DNA of 64,000 nucleotides from positions 1 through 64,000 of the forward strand of contig JBFWRK010000007.1 of the NCBI GenBank assembly GCA_050248955.1, given 5' to 3'. A program made the position numbers and the translations under genes. This DNA comes from JBFWRK01 sp050248955 (GTDB taxonomy: Bacteria > Actinomycetota > Acidimicrobiia > Acidimicrobiales > Ilumatobacteraceae). Positions 24,870 to 33,114 of the stretch are shown here, piece after piece. The first letter of the stretch is position 1, and each line of letters starts with the position of its first letter. A model generated the notes under the pieces. It made no database searches. It was given only the letters and a program-made list of their open reading frames with translations, and was not told the origin of the DNA.

Positions 24870-26038
24870 CGGTCGATGTCTCCGAGGATGAAGTACAGCG
24901 ACGCCAGGATCGTGATGATGTCGGGCACGAAGACACCCTTCAGCAGCCAAGGCGTGATCGAGATGTTGTTGAAGCTCGCCGAGCGGATCTTCACCCGGAA
25001 CGGCCCGGTGTCACCCTTCGAGACGACGTAGTAGCCCATCTCGCCGAGCGGGTTCTCGGTCGACACCCACGCCTCGCCCTCGGGCACCTTGATGATGCGC
25101 GGCACCTTCGCCATCACTGGCCCGCTCGGCAAGGAGTCGCACAGCTGGTCGACGATCTTCGTCGACTCGCGCACCTCCTGGAGGCGGATCCAGCACCGGG
25201 CGAAGCAGTCGCCGTCGGGGTGCGTCCACACCTTCCAGTCGGCCTTGTCCCATGCCATCGCGAGGCTCTGGTCGCGCCGGAGGTCCCAGTCGACGCCGCT
25301 CGCCCGGAGGTTCGGACCCGACAGGCCGTACTGCAGCGCGACATCTTTCGGGATCACACCGATGCCCCGGGTGCGGGCCTGGAAGATCTCGTTGCCGAAC
25401 AGCAGATCGTCCATCTCGTCGCAGAAGTTGCGCAGCTTGCGCATGACCGACTTCGTCTCGTCGATCCAGCCCTTCGGCAGATCGTCCTTCAACCCGCCGA
25501 TGCGGTCGAAGTTCGGATGGAAGCGGCCCCCGGTCGCGCCCTCGATCAGGTTCAACACGTACTCGCGGTCACGGAACGCCATGAAGACAGGCGTCACGGC
25601 GCCGAGCTGCACCCCGAGGTCGCCGAGGAACAGCGACAAGTTGGCGATGCGCGAGAGCTCGAAGAGGATCGTCCGGATGTGCTGCGCACGCAGCGGTGCC
25701 TCGATCTCCATCAGCTTCTCGGCGGCCAGGATGAACGGCACCTCGTTGGCGAAGCTGCCCAGCCAGTCGATGCGGTTGACGAGCGTCGTCACTTGCGGGA
25801 ACGAGCGCACCTCGGTGAGCTTCTCGTACCCACGGTGCATGTAGCCGGCCGACGGTTCGGCCCACACGACCTGCTCGCCGTCGAGGCGGGCGATGATCCG
25901 CAGCGTGCCGTGCGTCGCCGGGTGCTGCGGACCGATGTTGAGCGTCATGCCCTCGGTCTCGAGCTCGACGTTCACACGGGCGTCGGCAGCCTGCGAGGCG
26001 ATGTAGGCGAGACGCTGACGGTCTCCGAGCACGGTCAT
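24866..26038 (-). CDS. nuoD: NADH-quinone oxidoreductase subunit D, cluster 1
   Basis: The 49-kDa-type subunit, 390 residues, forming the quinone site with NuoB. The quinone-headgroup His lies in GPQHPATHGTLR. Residue 69 is Arg in GYMHRGYEKL, equivalent to Arg85 of mature human NDUFS2, the target of NDUFAF7. The Tyr that hydrogen-bonds quinone in Thermus (TYLQ) is replaced by Phe80 (SFPQ). Other family motifs: LFELSRIANLSLFLGDLG, GGRFHPNFDRIGGLKDD, GLSGPNLRASGVDWDLRRDQ, and the C-terminal ILASLYFILGDIDR. The start overlaps the nuoC stop. Confidence 0.95.
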   Translation of the reverse strand: MTVLGDRQRLAYIASQAADARVNVELETEGMTLNIGPQHPATHGTLRIIARLDGEQVVWAEPSAGYMHRGYEKLTEVRSFPQVTTLVNRIDWLGSFANEVPFILAAEKLMEIEAPLRAQHIRTILFELSRIANLSLFLGDLGVQLGAVTPVFMAFRDREYVLNLIEGATGGRFHPNFDRIGGLKDDLPKGWIDETKSVMRKLRNFCDEMDDLLFGNEIFQARTRGIGVIPKDVALQYGLSGPNLRASGVDWDLRRDQSLAMAWDKADWKVWTHPDGDCFARCWIRLQEVRESTKIVDQLCDSLPSGPVMAKVPRIIKVPEGEAWVSTENPLGEMGYYVVSKGDTGPFRVKIRSASFNNISITPWLLKGVFVPDIITILASLYFILGDIDR

Positions 26039-26697
26039 CAGGACTCACCCTCCTCGTCGCTGTCGACGCCAGGGAGCGGCTCGACGTCGACGATGCCCGG
26101 CCAGGGCTTGACGATGCGGGACAGCAGCGGGAAGTCCTTGCGCAACGGGAACCCTTCGAACTCCATCGGCAGGTAGATGTGGCGCAGATCGGGATGGCCC
26201 GTGAAGGTGATGCCGAACATCTCCCAGGTCTCGCGCTCGTGCCAGTTCGCGCCGGCGTACACGGGGACCCAGCTGTCGATGGCGAGCGAGTCCGGTACGT
26301 CCGCCTTGAACATCACCGAGACGTGCCGCTCGAGGTTCGTCAGGCGGGCGAGCATCTGGAAGCGCGACTCGCCGCCGGCATACCCGTGGCGGATCGTGTC
26401 GTCGCGCTCGGGCGGCGGCTGCGTGGGATCGTCCTCGCCCTTGCCGAATGGCGATGGCAGCCAGTCGATCGCGGAGAGGAAGCAGAAGTACGCGAAGCCG
26501 AGCTGCCGGGCGGCGGCGCCCGCGGCCCGCCACGCGTCAGACCGGACGCGGAGCCACAGGTCGTCGCCGGGCTTCAGGTGCGAGTCGACGAGCGCGTCTC
26601 CGAGCGCGTTCCGGAACTCGTCGAGCACGCCCGCCCGCAACGTGTCGCCGGGGATCGCGGCGACCGGGCCATCGTCAACTGACGACAACGGGTTCAC
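26038..26697 (-). CDS. nuoC: NADH-quinone oxidoreductase subunit C, cluster 1
   Basis: The 30-kDa-type subunit, 219 residues if GTG 26697 is used, which overlaps the nuoB end by 23 nt. Family motifs are FLSAIDWLPSP, FQMLARLTNLERHVSV, NWHERETWEMFGITFTGHPDLRHIYLP and GFPLRKDFPL. The first 30 residues are poorly conserved and the true start is uncertain. It bridges NuoD and NuoI in the peripheral arm. Confidence 0.92.
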   Translation of the reverse strand: MNPLSSVDDGPVAAIPGDTLRAGVLDEFRNALGDALVDSHLKPGDDLWLRVRSDAWRAAGAAARQLGFAYFCFLSAIDWLPSPFGKGEDDPTQPPPERDDTIRHGYAGGESRFQMLARLTNLERHVSVMFKADVPDSLAIDSWVPVYAGANWHERETWEMFGITFTGHPDLRHIYLPMEFEGFPLRKDFPLLSRIVKPWPGIVDVEPLPGVDSDEEGES

Positions 26698-27214
26698 CCC
26701 TCTCCGTCTCGACGACGAGCGGCTTCGTGCCCTCGCCGCGCCAGCGCGCTCCCATGTCCTCGTTCTTGATCCGCTGCTGCAGCAGGACGATCGCTTCGAG
26801 CAATGCCTCCGGTCGCGGCGGGCACCCCGGCACGTAGATGTCGACGGGGATGATCTGGTCGACGCCCTTCGTGACCGAGTAGCTGTCCCAGTACGGCCCG
26901 CCGCAGTTCGCGCAGGCACCCATCGAGATCACGTACTTCGGCTCCGCCATCTGCTCGTACAGGCGCTTGATCGCCGGCGCCATCTTGTCGGTGACGGTGC
27001 CCGAGATGACGACCAGGTCGGCCTGGCGGGGGCTCGACGGCAACGGGATGACCCCGAGGCGCATGACGTCGTAGCGCGGCGAACCGAACGCCGCTCCCAT
27101 CTCGATGGCACAGCAGGCGAGACCCCACTGGTACACCCAGAGCGAGTAGGAGCGCCCGAGGTTGAACAGCTGCGCGAGCGGCTTCGGCAGCCGGCCCTTG
27201 TCGACCAGACCCAT
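26675..27214 (-). CDS. nuoB: NADH-quinone oxidoreductase subunit B, cluster 1
   Basis: The subunit binding cluster N2, 179 residues. The tandem cysteines are in WGLACCAIEM, the other ligands in GACANCGGPYW and VPGCPPRPEALL. The motif CANCGG carries an extra Cys where most NuoB proteins, including the cluster 2 copy (CASSGG), have Ser or Thr. The quinone-site arginine region SPRQADLVVISGTVTDKMAP is present. ATG 27214 lies 21 bp after the nuoA stop. Confidence 0.95.
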   Translation of the reverse strand: MGLVDKGRLPKPLAQLFNLGRSYSLWVYQWGLACCAIEMGAAFGSPRYDVMRLGVIPLPSSPRQADLVVISGTVTDKMAPAIKRLYEQMAEPKYVISMGACANCGGPYWDSYSVTKGVDQIIPVDIYVPGCPPRPEALLEAIVLLQQRIKNEDMGARWRGEGTKPLVVETERGEPVVVS

Positions 27215-27235
27215 CAGTACGTCACCTTCCGTCGA

Positions 27236-27601
27236 TCACACCCAGCGCAGGACACCCTTGCGCCAGGCATAGACGAGACCGAGCAGCAGGACGAACACGA
27301 AGATGCCCATCTCCGTGAGGCCGAACGCTCCGTAGCGCTCGAGTTGCGTGGCCCACGGGAAGATGAAGACAGCCTCCACGTCGAAGATCACGAACAGGAG
27401 TGCGAACACGTAGTAGCGGATCTGGCTCTGCGACCAACCGCCGCCGATCGCGTCCACGCCGCTCTCGTAGGGCAACGACTTCTCGCGGTTGGGATGCACC
27501 GGCCGCAGCAGGCCAGAGATGCCGAGCAACAGGGCGCCGAGGAACACGCCGGTCGCGCCGAAAAACGCGACGATGAGATAGCTCCGCAGGAACTGGGACA
27601 T
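27236..27601 (-). CDS. nuoA: NADH-quinone oxidoreductase subunit A, cluster 1
   Basis: A small membrane subunit of 121 residues with three helices. The family loop LPYESGVDAIG and the acidic helix VFALLFVIFDVEAVFIFPWA are clear. It is the first gene of the 11-gene nuo cluster. ATG 27601 sits 8 nt after a TAGCTT -10 box, with a DosR-box-like palindrome overlapping the -35 region. It is divergent from the flavoprotein gene at 27674. Confidence 0.95.
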   Translation of the reverse strand: MSQFLRSYLIVAFFGATGVFLGALLLGISGLLRPVHPNREKSLPYESGVDAIGGGWSQSQIRYYVFALLFVIFDVEAVFIFPWATQLERYGAFGLTEMGIFVFVLLLGLVYAWRKGVLRWV

Positions 27602-27609
27602 CGGCTGCG

Positions 27610-27641
27610 AAGCTACTACGGGCCGGGAAGACAGTCCCAAA
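27610..27641 (-). promoter_or_regulatory. Candidate nuoA (cluster 1) promoter with DosR-box-like site
   Basis: TAGCTT (27615-27610, minus) ends 8 nt before ATG 27601. Around the -35 position, 27622-27641 read on the plus strand contains GGGAAGACAGTCCCAA. Its right half AGTCCC matches the DosR consensus well and the left half poorly (14 of 20 overall by eye). A box overlapping -35 would suit activation by a DosR-like factor. Confidence 0.35.
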
Positions 27642-27659
27642 CCCTCCCCCGCCAAGGGA

Positions 27660-27665
27660 TATGGT
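27660..27665 (+). promoter_or_regulatory. -10 element for the flavoprotein gene at 27674 (leaderless type)
   Basis: TATGGT ends 8 nt before ATG 27674. No ribosome site is visible between them. The -35 region is weak and overlaps the divergent nuoA control region. Confidence 0.4.
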
Positions 27666-27673
27666 CGCCGGCG

Positions 27674-30100
27674 ATGCGCGACCATGCCCGGGCGGTGATC
27701 ATCGGCGGGGGCGTCGGCGGGACGAGCATCGCCTACCACCTGACCCGACTCGGGTGGAACGACATCGTGCTCGTCGAGCGCGACCAGCTCACGAGCGGGT
27801 CGACGTTCCACTCGGCCGGGCTCGTCGGCCAGCTCCGCAGCAGCGTCACGCTGACCCGGATGATGATGTACTCCGCCGAGCTGTACCGGCGGCTCGGCGC
27901 CGAGACCGGGCAGGACGTGGGCTGGCACGAGGTCGGCTCGCTGCGCCTCGCATCGAGCCCGGAACGGGTCGAGGAGCTCCGCCGGCAAGCCGGGTGGGCG
28001 CAGACGTTCGGCCTGCCGCTCGAGTTCGTCTCGACCGCCGATGCGCACGAGCGCTTCCACGGCCTGTTCGACCCGACCGACGTGCTCGGCGCGGTGTGGC
28101 TGCCGACCGACGGCTGGCTGAACCCGAGCGATCTCACGACGGCGCTCGCTGCCGGTGCGCGCGGCGGTGGCGCCGAGATCGCGACGAGCACCCGGGTGAC
28201 CGGGATCGGTGTCGAGGAGCGCAACGGGCGCCGCCGTGTGACGCACGTCGAGACCGACCGTGGCCGGATCACCTGCGACGTGGTCGTGAACGCGGGCGGG
28301 ATGTACGCCTACGAGATCGGTCGGCTCGCCGGCGTCAACGTGCCGATCGTCCCGATGGCCCATCAGTACGCGATCACGAGGCCGCGGCGTCCGATCCCGA
28401 GCGACCTGCCGACGATGCGCGACCCCGATCGGCTCGTGTACGTCCGCGAAGAGGTCGGCGGGCTGATCATGGGCGGCTACGAGCGGAACCCCGACCCCTG
28501 GTGCCCGAGTGGGAAGATCCCCGCCGACTTCAACAACCGGCTGCTCGCACCGGACTGGGACCGCTTCTTCCCGCTGTCCGAAGCGGCCGAGACGCTCGTC
28601 CCGTGCCTCGGCGACGCCGACGTCCACCAACTGATCAACGGTCCTGAGGCGTTCACACCAGACGGCGAGTTCATCCTCGGCGAGTCCGACGTCGCCGGCT
28701 TCTTCGTCGCCGCGGGGTTCTGCGCGCACGGCATCGCCGGCGCCGGCGGCAACGGACAGGTGATGGCGGAGTGGATCGTCGGCGGGGAGCCGCCGGCCGA
28801 CCTGTGGAAGATGGACATCCGCCGCTTCGGCGACCAGTACTGCTCGCGCGGGTACTCGCTGGCGCGCACCTACGAGGTGTACAGCACCTACTACGACATC
28901 GTGTACCCCAACCACGAACGTCAGGCCGGGCGGCCGCTGCGCGAGACACCGCTGTACTCGCGCCACGAGGAGCTCGGCGCGGTGTTCGGCGAGAAGAGCG
29001 GCTGGGAGCGGGTGAACTACTACGCCTCGAACGAGGACCCGGCGCACGAGCACCTGCGGCCGCGCGGCTGGGCAGGGCAGCACTGGTCGACGGCGATCGT
29101 CACCGAGCACCTCGCGACGCGCCGCACCGCCGGGCTGTTCGACGAGTCGAGCTTCGCCAAGATCGAGGTCTCGGGGCGCGGTGCCGTCGCGTTCCTGCAG
29201 CACCTCTGCGTGAACGACGTCGACCGGGCGGTCGGCTCGATCACGTACACGTCGATGCTCAACTCCCGCGGCGGCATCGAGTGCGACTTCACCGTGACCC
29301 GGCTCGGCAGCGACCGCTTCCTGATCGTCACGGGAACCGCCTTCGGCCGCCACGACCTGTCGTGGATCGAGCAGCACGCTCCGGGTGACGGCACGGTGTC
29401 GGTGCGCGACGTCACGTCGTCGATGGCGTGCCTCGGGCTGTGGGGTCCGTCGGCACGCGCCATCATGGCCGACGTCTGCCACGACGATCTGGCGTTCCCG
29501 TACATGCAGGCGCGCCGGATCACGGTCGGCGACGTGCCGTGCTGGGCGCTGCGCGTCACGTACGTCGGTGAGCTCGGCTGGGAGCTGTACCCGCCGATCG
29601 AGTACGGCCGGCGGTTGTGGGACACGCTCGTGTCCGCCGGCGCGGCGCACGGCATCGTGCCCGGTGGCTACCGGGCGATCGACAGCCTGCGGCTCGAGAA
29701 GGGCTATCGGGTCTGGGGCGCCGACATCACGAGTGAGACCGACCCGTTCGCCTCGGGTCTCGGGTTCGCGGTGAAGATGGACAAGGACTTCCTCGGTCGC
29801 GACCGCTTGACGGGCGCGCCGCCGGAACGGCTGCTCGCATGCCTCGTGCTCGGCGATCCTCGCTCGGTCGCGCTCGGGAACGAACCGGTGAAGCAGGGCG
29901 ACGCGGTCGTCGGGCGGGTCTCGAGCGGCGGGCTCGGCTACGAGCTCGGTGTCTCGATCGCGTATGCGTGGATCCCGGCCAGGCTCGCCGAGCCGGGCAC
30001 CGCACTGGCGGTCGAGGTGTTCGGTGTCGACGTCGACGCGGAGGTGCGCGCCGACCCGCTGTTCGACCCGTCGGGTGCGCGCATCCGCGCCCGCTCGTGA
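27674..30100 (+). CDS. Dimethylglycine/sarcosine dehydrogenase-family flavoprotein (DAO + GcvT)
   Basis: An 808-residue two-module enzyme that oxidatively demethylates N-methyl amino acids and can transfer the one-carbon unit to tetrahydrofolate. The N-terminal FAD domain has VIIGGGVGGTSIAYHL and GSTFHSAGLVGQLR; the His in that motif matches the residue that binds FAD covalently in dimethylglycine dehydrogenase. The C-terminal half is an aminomethyltransferase (GcvT) domain with YTSMLNSRGGIECDFTVTRL, SSMACLGLWGPSAR, YVGELGWELYPP and RLEKGYRVWGADIT. Length equals the family. The start ATG 27674 stands 8 nt after a -10 box. The exact substrate (dimethylglycine, sarcosine or another methylamine) is not resolved. 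Two hairpins follow its stop. Confidence 0.88.
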   Translation: MRDHARAVIIGGGVGGTSIAYHLTRLGWNDIVLVERDQLTSGSTFHSAGLVGQLRSSVTLTRMMMYSAELYRRLGAETGQDVGWHEVGSLRLASSPERVEELRRQAGWAQTFGLPLEFVSTADAHERFHGLFDPTDVLGAVWLPTDGWLNPSDLTTALAAGARGGGAEIATSTRVTGIGVEERNGRRRVTHVETDRGRITCDVVVNAGGMYAYEIGRLAGVNVPIVPMAHQYAITRPRRPIPSDLPTMRDPDRLVYVREEVGGLIMGGYERNPDPWCPSGKIPADFNNRLLAPDWDRFFPLSEAAETLVPCLGDADVHQLINGPEAFTPDGEFILGESDVAGFFVAAGFCAHGIAGAGGNGQVMAEWIVGGEPPADLWKMDIRRFGDQYCSRGYSLARTYEVYSTYYDIVYPNHERQAGRPLRETPLYSRHEELGAVFGEKSGWERVNYYASNEDPAHEHLRPRGWAGQHWSTAIVTEHLATRRTAGLFDESSFAKIEVSGRGAVAFLQHLCVNDVDRAVGSITYTSMLNSRGGIECDFTVTRLGSDRFLIVTGTAFGRHDLSWIEQHAPGDGTVSVRDVTSSMACLGLWGPSARAIMADVCHDDLAFPYMQARRITVGDVPCWALRVTYVGELGWELYPPIEYGRRLWDTLVSAGAAHGIVPGGYRAIDSLRLEKGYRVWGADITSETDPFASGLGFAVKMDKDFLGRDRLTGAPPERLLACLVLGDPRSVALGNEPVKQGDAVVGRVSSGGLGYELGVSIAYAWIPARLAEPGTALAVEVFGVDVDAEVRADPLFDPSGARIRARS

Positions 30101-30116
30101 TCGCGGTGCGCTGACT

Positions 30117-30161
30117 CGTTCGGGAGCGAACGACGGGATCCGGCTCGCCCACCGGATCCCG
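30117..30161. terminator. Tandem hairpins between convergent flavoprotein and DivIVA-like genes
   Basis: First hairpin: CGTTCG (30117-30122) and CGAACG (30127-30132) with a GGAG loop. Second: CGGGATCCGG (30134-30143) and CCGGATCCCG (30152-30161), a perfect 10-bp stem with an 8-nt loop. Neither has a T-run. The position between convergent stops supports bidirectional termination. The rest of the 141-bp gap shows nothing else. Confidence 0.7.
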
Positions 30162-30241
30162 CCATCGTCGCGGCGGTCTCGCTGCTCGTACCAGCGACCG
30201 CGCGCACTGAGGGCACTCGGGGAGGAGCGCCCGCAGACCTG

Positions 30242-31078
30242 TCAGCCCTCGAGGACGAGCACCGGTTCGCTCGAGCCGTTGACGACGGGTGCCTCCGACC
30301 GGTTCGGGCGGACGCCCTCCGGCTTGCCGCGGCCGCCGCGCTGCCCGCGCGTCCCCTCGGTCACGGACAGCACCGCGTTCTGGTCGACCACGGTGCCGGG
30401 ACCGTCGATGCTCGGATCGAGGTTGACGAAGTCCGTGGGCTCGGCGGAGATCGCGTCGAGCCGAGCGATCAGATCGCCGGCAGTGCCGGCGAGGTTGGCG
30501 AGGGACTGCACGAGCACCTCACGCCCGCGGAGCAGATCGCTCAGCTGGCTGCAGGCGAGATCGCGCCGGCGGGCGAGCTCGGTCAGCACCGTCCGGCGAT
30601 GCGTCGAGGCCTCGTTGATCATCTGCCTCGCGTCGTCGGAGGCGGACCGCCGCTCGGCCGTGGCGTCGGCGTTGGCCTCGGTGCGGATTCGGCGGGCGTC
30701 GTCGAGCGCCTGCTCCGTCGTCATCGCCGCCTTCTGCTCGGCCCGCGCGACCACACCGGCCGCGGTGTCCCGTGCCGCCGTCAGCAGGCGCGTCGTCTCT
30801 TCGCCGAGGAACTGCGCGATCGACTGCTCGTCGAGCCCTGTCGCGACTCGTGACTCGAGCAGTTCGACCTGTTGCCGCAGGGCCTGGTTCTCGGTCCCGA
30901 GCCGGAGGAGCTCCGTGCTCACCGCGCGCGCGAATGCCTGGACCTCGAGCGGGTCGTACCCACGCCGGACGATCTGGAACTCAGCGTTCGCGACCTCGCC
31001 GGGCGAGGGGGAATCCAGCAACCATTCGTCGCTCGTGTGCATGCGACCACCCTGGCGCAGCGACGCGCTCTTGAACAT
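30242..31078 (-). CDS. DivIVA-domain coiled-coil protein
   Basis: A 278-residue soluble protein. The N-terminal segment ANAEFQIVRRGYDPLEVQAFARAV is the DivIVA/GpsB-like lipid-binding motif (F-x-x-x-x-R-G-Y-D-x-x-x-V). A long coiled coil follows (about residues 55-210), rich in Ala, Glu and Arg, and the C terminus is a basic, Gly-rich tail. Such proteins mark curved membrane and organise growth or division. Two ATGs are possible (31078, or 31042 giving 266 residues). It is downstream of the amidotransferase gene on the same strand with a 94-bp gap. The specific cellular role is not known. Confidence 0.72.
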   Translation of the reverse strand: MFKSASLRQGGRMHTSDEWLLDSPSPGEVANAEFQIVRRGYDPLEVQAFARAVSTELLRLGTENQALRQQVELLESRVATGLDEQSIAQFLGEETTRLLTAARDTAAGVVARAEQKAAMTTEQALDDARRIRTEANADATAERRSASDDARQMINEASTHRRTVLTELARRRDLACSQLSDLLRGREVLVQSLANLAGTAGDLIARLDAISAEPTDFVNLDPSIDGPGTVVDQNAVLSVTEGTRGQRGGRGKPEGVRPNRSEAPVVNGSSEPVLVLEG

Positions 31079-31172
31079 AGGCAGAAGGTCTCATGCACGC
31101 TGCGTGATCGCCCGAATCCTCACTGATCCGGTCGACTCGGGCACCATGGGTCGCGGTTCGCGAAGGCTCGCG

Positions 31173-31841
31173 TCAGCGGGTCGTGTGGAGGAACCAGTCG
31201 ACGAGCCGAGCGGCAGCGGGACCGCTCTGGTCGACCGCGACGCGGGTCTGCTCCAGCAGCTCCTCGCGGGACGACCCGAGCCGGCTCAGTTCCTCGCCTC
31301 CCGAGCCGGCCGACCACCGTCGCAGCATCGTCTCGGTCGCCTCCGGGTGGAACTGCGTCGCGAAGACGCGGTCGAAGCGGTACGCCTGCGGGCCGACCGC
31401 GCTCATCGCGAGCTGCGTCGCGCGTGGCGGCACGTCGACCACGTCGTAGTGCCACTGCAGCCACGGGCCGCCGGCGATGACATCCGGGGATTCGCTGTCG
31501 ACGTCGTACCAGCCGATCTCGGGCTTCGCGCTCCGACGCACCGCCCCGCCGAACGCGTGGGCGAGGAGCTGCGCGCCGTAGCAGATCCCGAACACGGGCA
31601 CACCTCGTTCGTCGGCGTCGCGGACGAGTGCGGTCTCGGCCGCGACCTCGCGCGCCACATCGGGCCAGTACACCGACCACTCGCTGCCGAGCGTCAGCAC
31701 GAGGTCGTAGCCGTCGAGCGACGGCCACTCGCCGGGCGACTCGCGATGGCACTCGGTGAACGCGAAGCCGTGGTGACGGAAGCGATCACCGACGAACCCG
31801 GCGTCGGCATCGACGGCGTTGGCAACGAGGAGCGCGCGCAT
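31173..31841 (-). CDS. Class I glutamine amidotransferase-like protein (GMP synthase GATase type)
   Basis: A 222-residue single-domain amidotransferase. The nucleophile elbow is FGICYGAQLLAHAFGG with the catalytic Cys, and the His-Glu pair is in ATQFHPEATETMLRRW. TLGSEWSVYW resembles the usual oxyanion region. No synthetase domain is attached, so it could hydrolyse gamma-glutamyl bonds or serve a partner enzyme. It is divergent from ilvA with only 22 bp between the two start codons and its -10 box lies within that gap. It may form a unit with the DivIVA-like gene downstream. Confidence 0.8.
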   Translation of the reverse strand: MRALLVANAVDADAGFVGDRFRHHGFAFTECHRESPGEWPSLDGYDLVLTLGSEWSVYWPDVAREVAAETALVRDADERGVPVFGICYGAQLLAHAFGGAVRRSAKPEIGWYDVDSESPDVIAGGPWLQWHYDVVDVPPRATQLAMSAVGPQAYRFDRVFATQFHPEATETMLRRWSAGSGGEELSRLGSSREELLEQTRVAVDQSGPAAARLVDWFLHTTR

Positions 31842-31863
31842 CGCCGTTACGGTACGCAGTCGG
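31842..31863. promoter_or_regulatory. Overlapping divergent promoters of the amidotransferase and ilvA genes
   Basis: The whole gap is 22 bp. On the minus strand TACCGT (31854-31849) ends 7 nt before ATG 31841. On the plus strand TACGGT (31848-31853) ends 10 nt before ATG 31864. The two candidate -10 boxes overlap almost completely, and neither gene has room for a ribosome site. Both -35 regions would lie inside the opposite gene. Confidence 0.45.
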
Positions 31864-33075
31864 ATGTCGCTCCCACAGATCGAACCCGAACGGATCGAAC
31901 GTGCGCGGCACGCGCAGCACGGCGTCGTGAAGCACACGCCGGTGACGACGTCGGGGACGCTCAGCTCCCGCTGTGGCGGCACCATCGTGCTCAAGGCCGA
32001 GAACCTCCAGCGCACCGGCGCGTTCAAGCTGCGCGGCGCGCTGGCGAAGCTGGACGATCTCGGACCGGCTGCGGCGGGAGGCGTCGTCGCCGGCAGCGCC
32101 GGCAACCACGCGCAGGCGCTCGCGTTCGCCGCCCGCCATCGAGGTGTGCCGTGCGAGATCTTCGTCCCGGCCGGCGCATCGATCTCCAAGGTCGAGGCGT
32201 GTCGCTCGTACGGCGCAACCGTCGTCACCGGCGGTGCATCGCTCACCGAGGCGATCGCCGCCGCGCGCGACCATGCGGCGGAGACGGGCATGTCGTTCTG
32301 CCATCCGTACGACGACCTCGCCGTGATCGCCGGGCAGGCGACGATCGGCCTGGAGATCGTCGTCGACCTGCCGGACGTCCGGCGCGTCATCGTGCCGCTC
32401 GGTGGGGGAGGGCTCGCGTCCGGGATGGCGATCGCGCTCAAGCGCCACGACGCCGCGATCGAGGTCATCGGGGTGCAGGTCGCCGGGTGCGCTCCCTACG
32501 CCCACCACGACATCCCCGAGGGCGCGGTGATCACGCTCGCCGATGGCATCGCCGTCAAGCTGCCCGGCGAGATCACGCGGCCGCTCGTGGAGCACTGGCT
32601 CGACGACGTCGTCGTGGTCGAGGAGGACGACGTCGCCGACGCGATGGTGTTCCTCATGGAGCGGGCGAAGCTCTACGTGGAGGGTGCCGGCGCAGTCGGC
32701 GTCGCCGCCCTCCAGTCGGGCCGCGCGGCCCCGGCTGAACACGGCACCACATGTGTGGTCCTCTCCGGCGGCAACGTCGACCTCGGCGTGCTCCCGAGCC
32801 TGATCCGCCGGCACGAGACGCGCGCCGGGCGCCGCTTGATCATGTTCGCCCGCATCGACGACCACCCCGGCGCACTGGCCTCGCTGCTCACCCTCGTCGC
32901 CGAGCGCGGCGCGAACCTGGTCGAGGTCGAGCACGTCCGCGAGGGCGTCGATCTCCACGTTCGCGAAACCGGTGTCCAGGTCGTGCTCGAGGTGCGAGGA
33001 CCCGATCACGCAGCGGAGGTGCTGCACGCCGCAGCGACCGCTGGATACGCGGTGGCCGACACCTCGAGCCGTTGA
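31864..33075 (+). CDS. Threonine ammonia-lyase (dehydratase) with C-terminal ACT domain
   Basis: A 403-residue PLP enzyme that converts threonine to 2-oxobutanoate and ammonia. The PLP lysine is in RTGAFKLRGAL, the phosphate-binding Gly loop is LGGGGLASGM, and SAGNHAQALAFAA is the usual catalytic-face motif. The C-terminal 80 residues (RRLIMFARIDDHPGALASLL) form an ACT-like regulatory domain of the short TdcB/IlvA type found in actinobacteria. Biosynthetic (isoleucine) and catabolic roles cannot be separated from sequence. It is divergent from the amidotransferase and convergent with the aldehyde dehydrogenase. Confidence 0.9.
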   Translation: MSLPQIEPERIERARHAQHGVVKHTPVTTSGTLSSRCGGTIVLKAENLQRTGAFKLRGALAKLDDLGPAAAGGVVAGSAGNHAQALAFAARHRGVPCEIFVPAGASISKVEACRSYGATVVTGGASLTEAIAAARDHAAETGMSFCHPYDDLAVIAGQATIGLEIVVDLPDVRRVIVPLGGGGLASGMAIALKRHDAAIEVIGVQVAGCAPYAHHDIPEGAVITLADGIAVKLPGEITRPLVEHWLDDVVVVEEDDVADAMVFLMERAKLYVEGAGAVGVAALQSGRAAPAEHGTTCVVLSGGNVDLGVLPSLIRRHETRAGRRLIMFARIDDHPGALASLLTLVAERGANLVEVEHVREGVDLHVRETGVQVVLEVRGPDHAAEVLHAAATAGYAVADTSSR

Positions 33076-33114
33076 CGGCTCGCGCCGCTGGTCACCTGCT
33101 CCAGGGGACGCGCT

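Noticed and set aside
26177..27673. Upstream part of the long frame leading into the flavoprotein gene
   Set aside because: It lies antisense to nuoA, nuoB and nuoC of cluster 1; the flavoprotein starts at ATG 27674 with its own -10 box.
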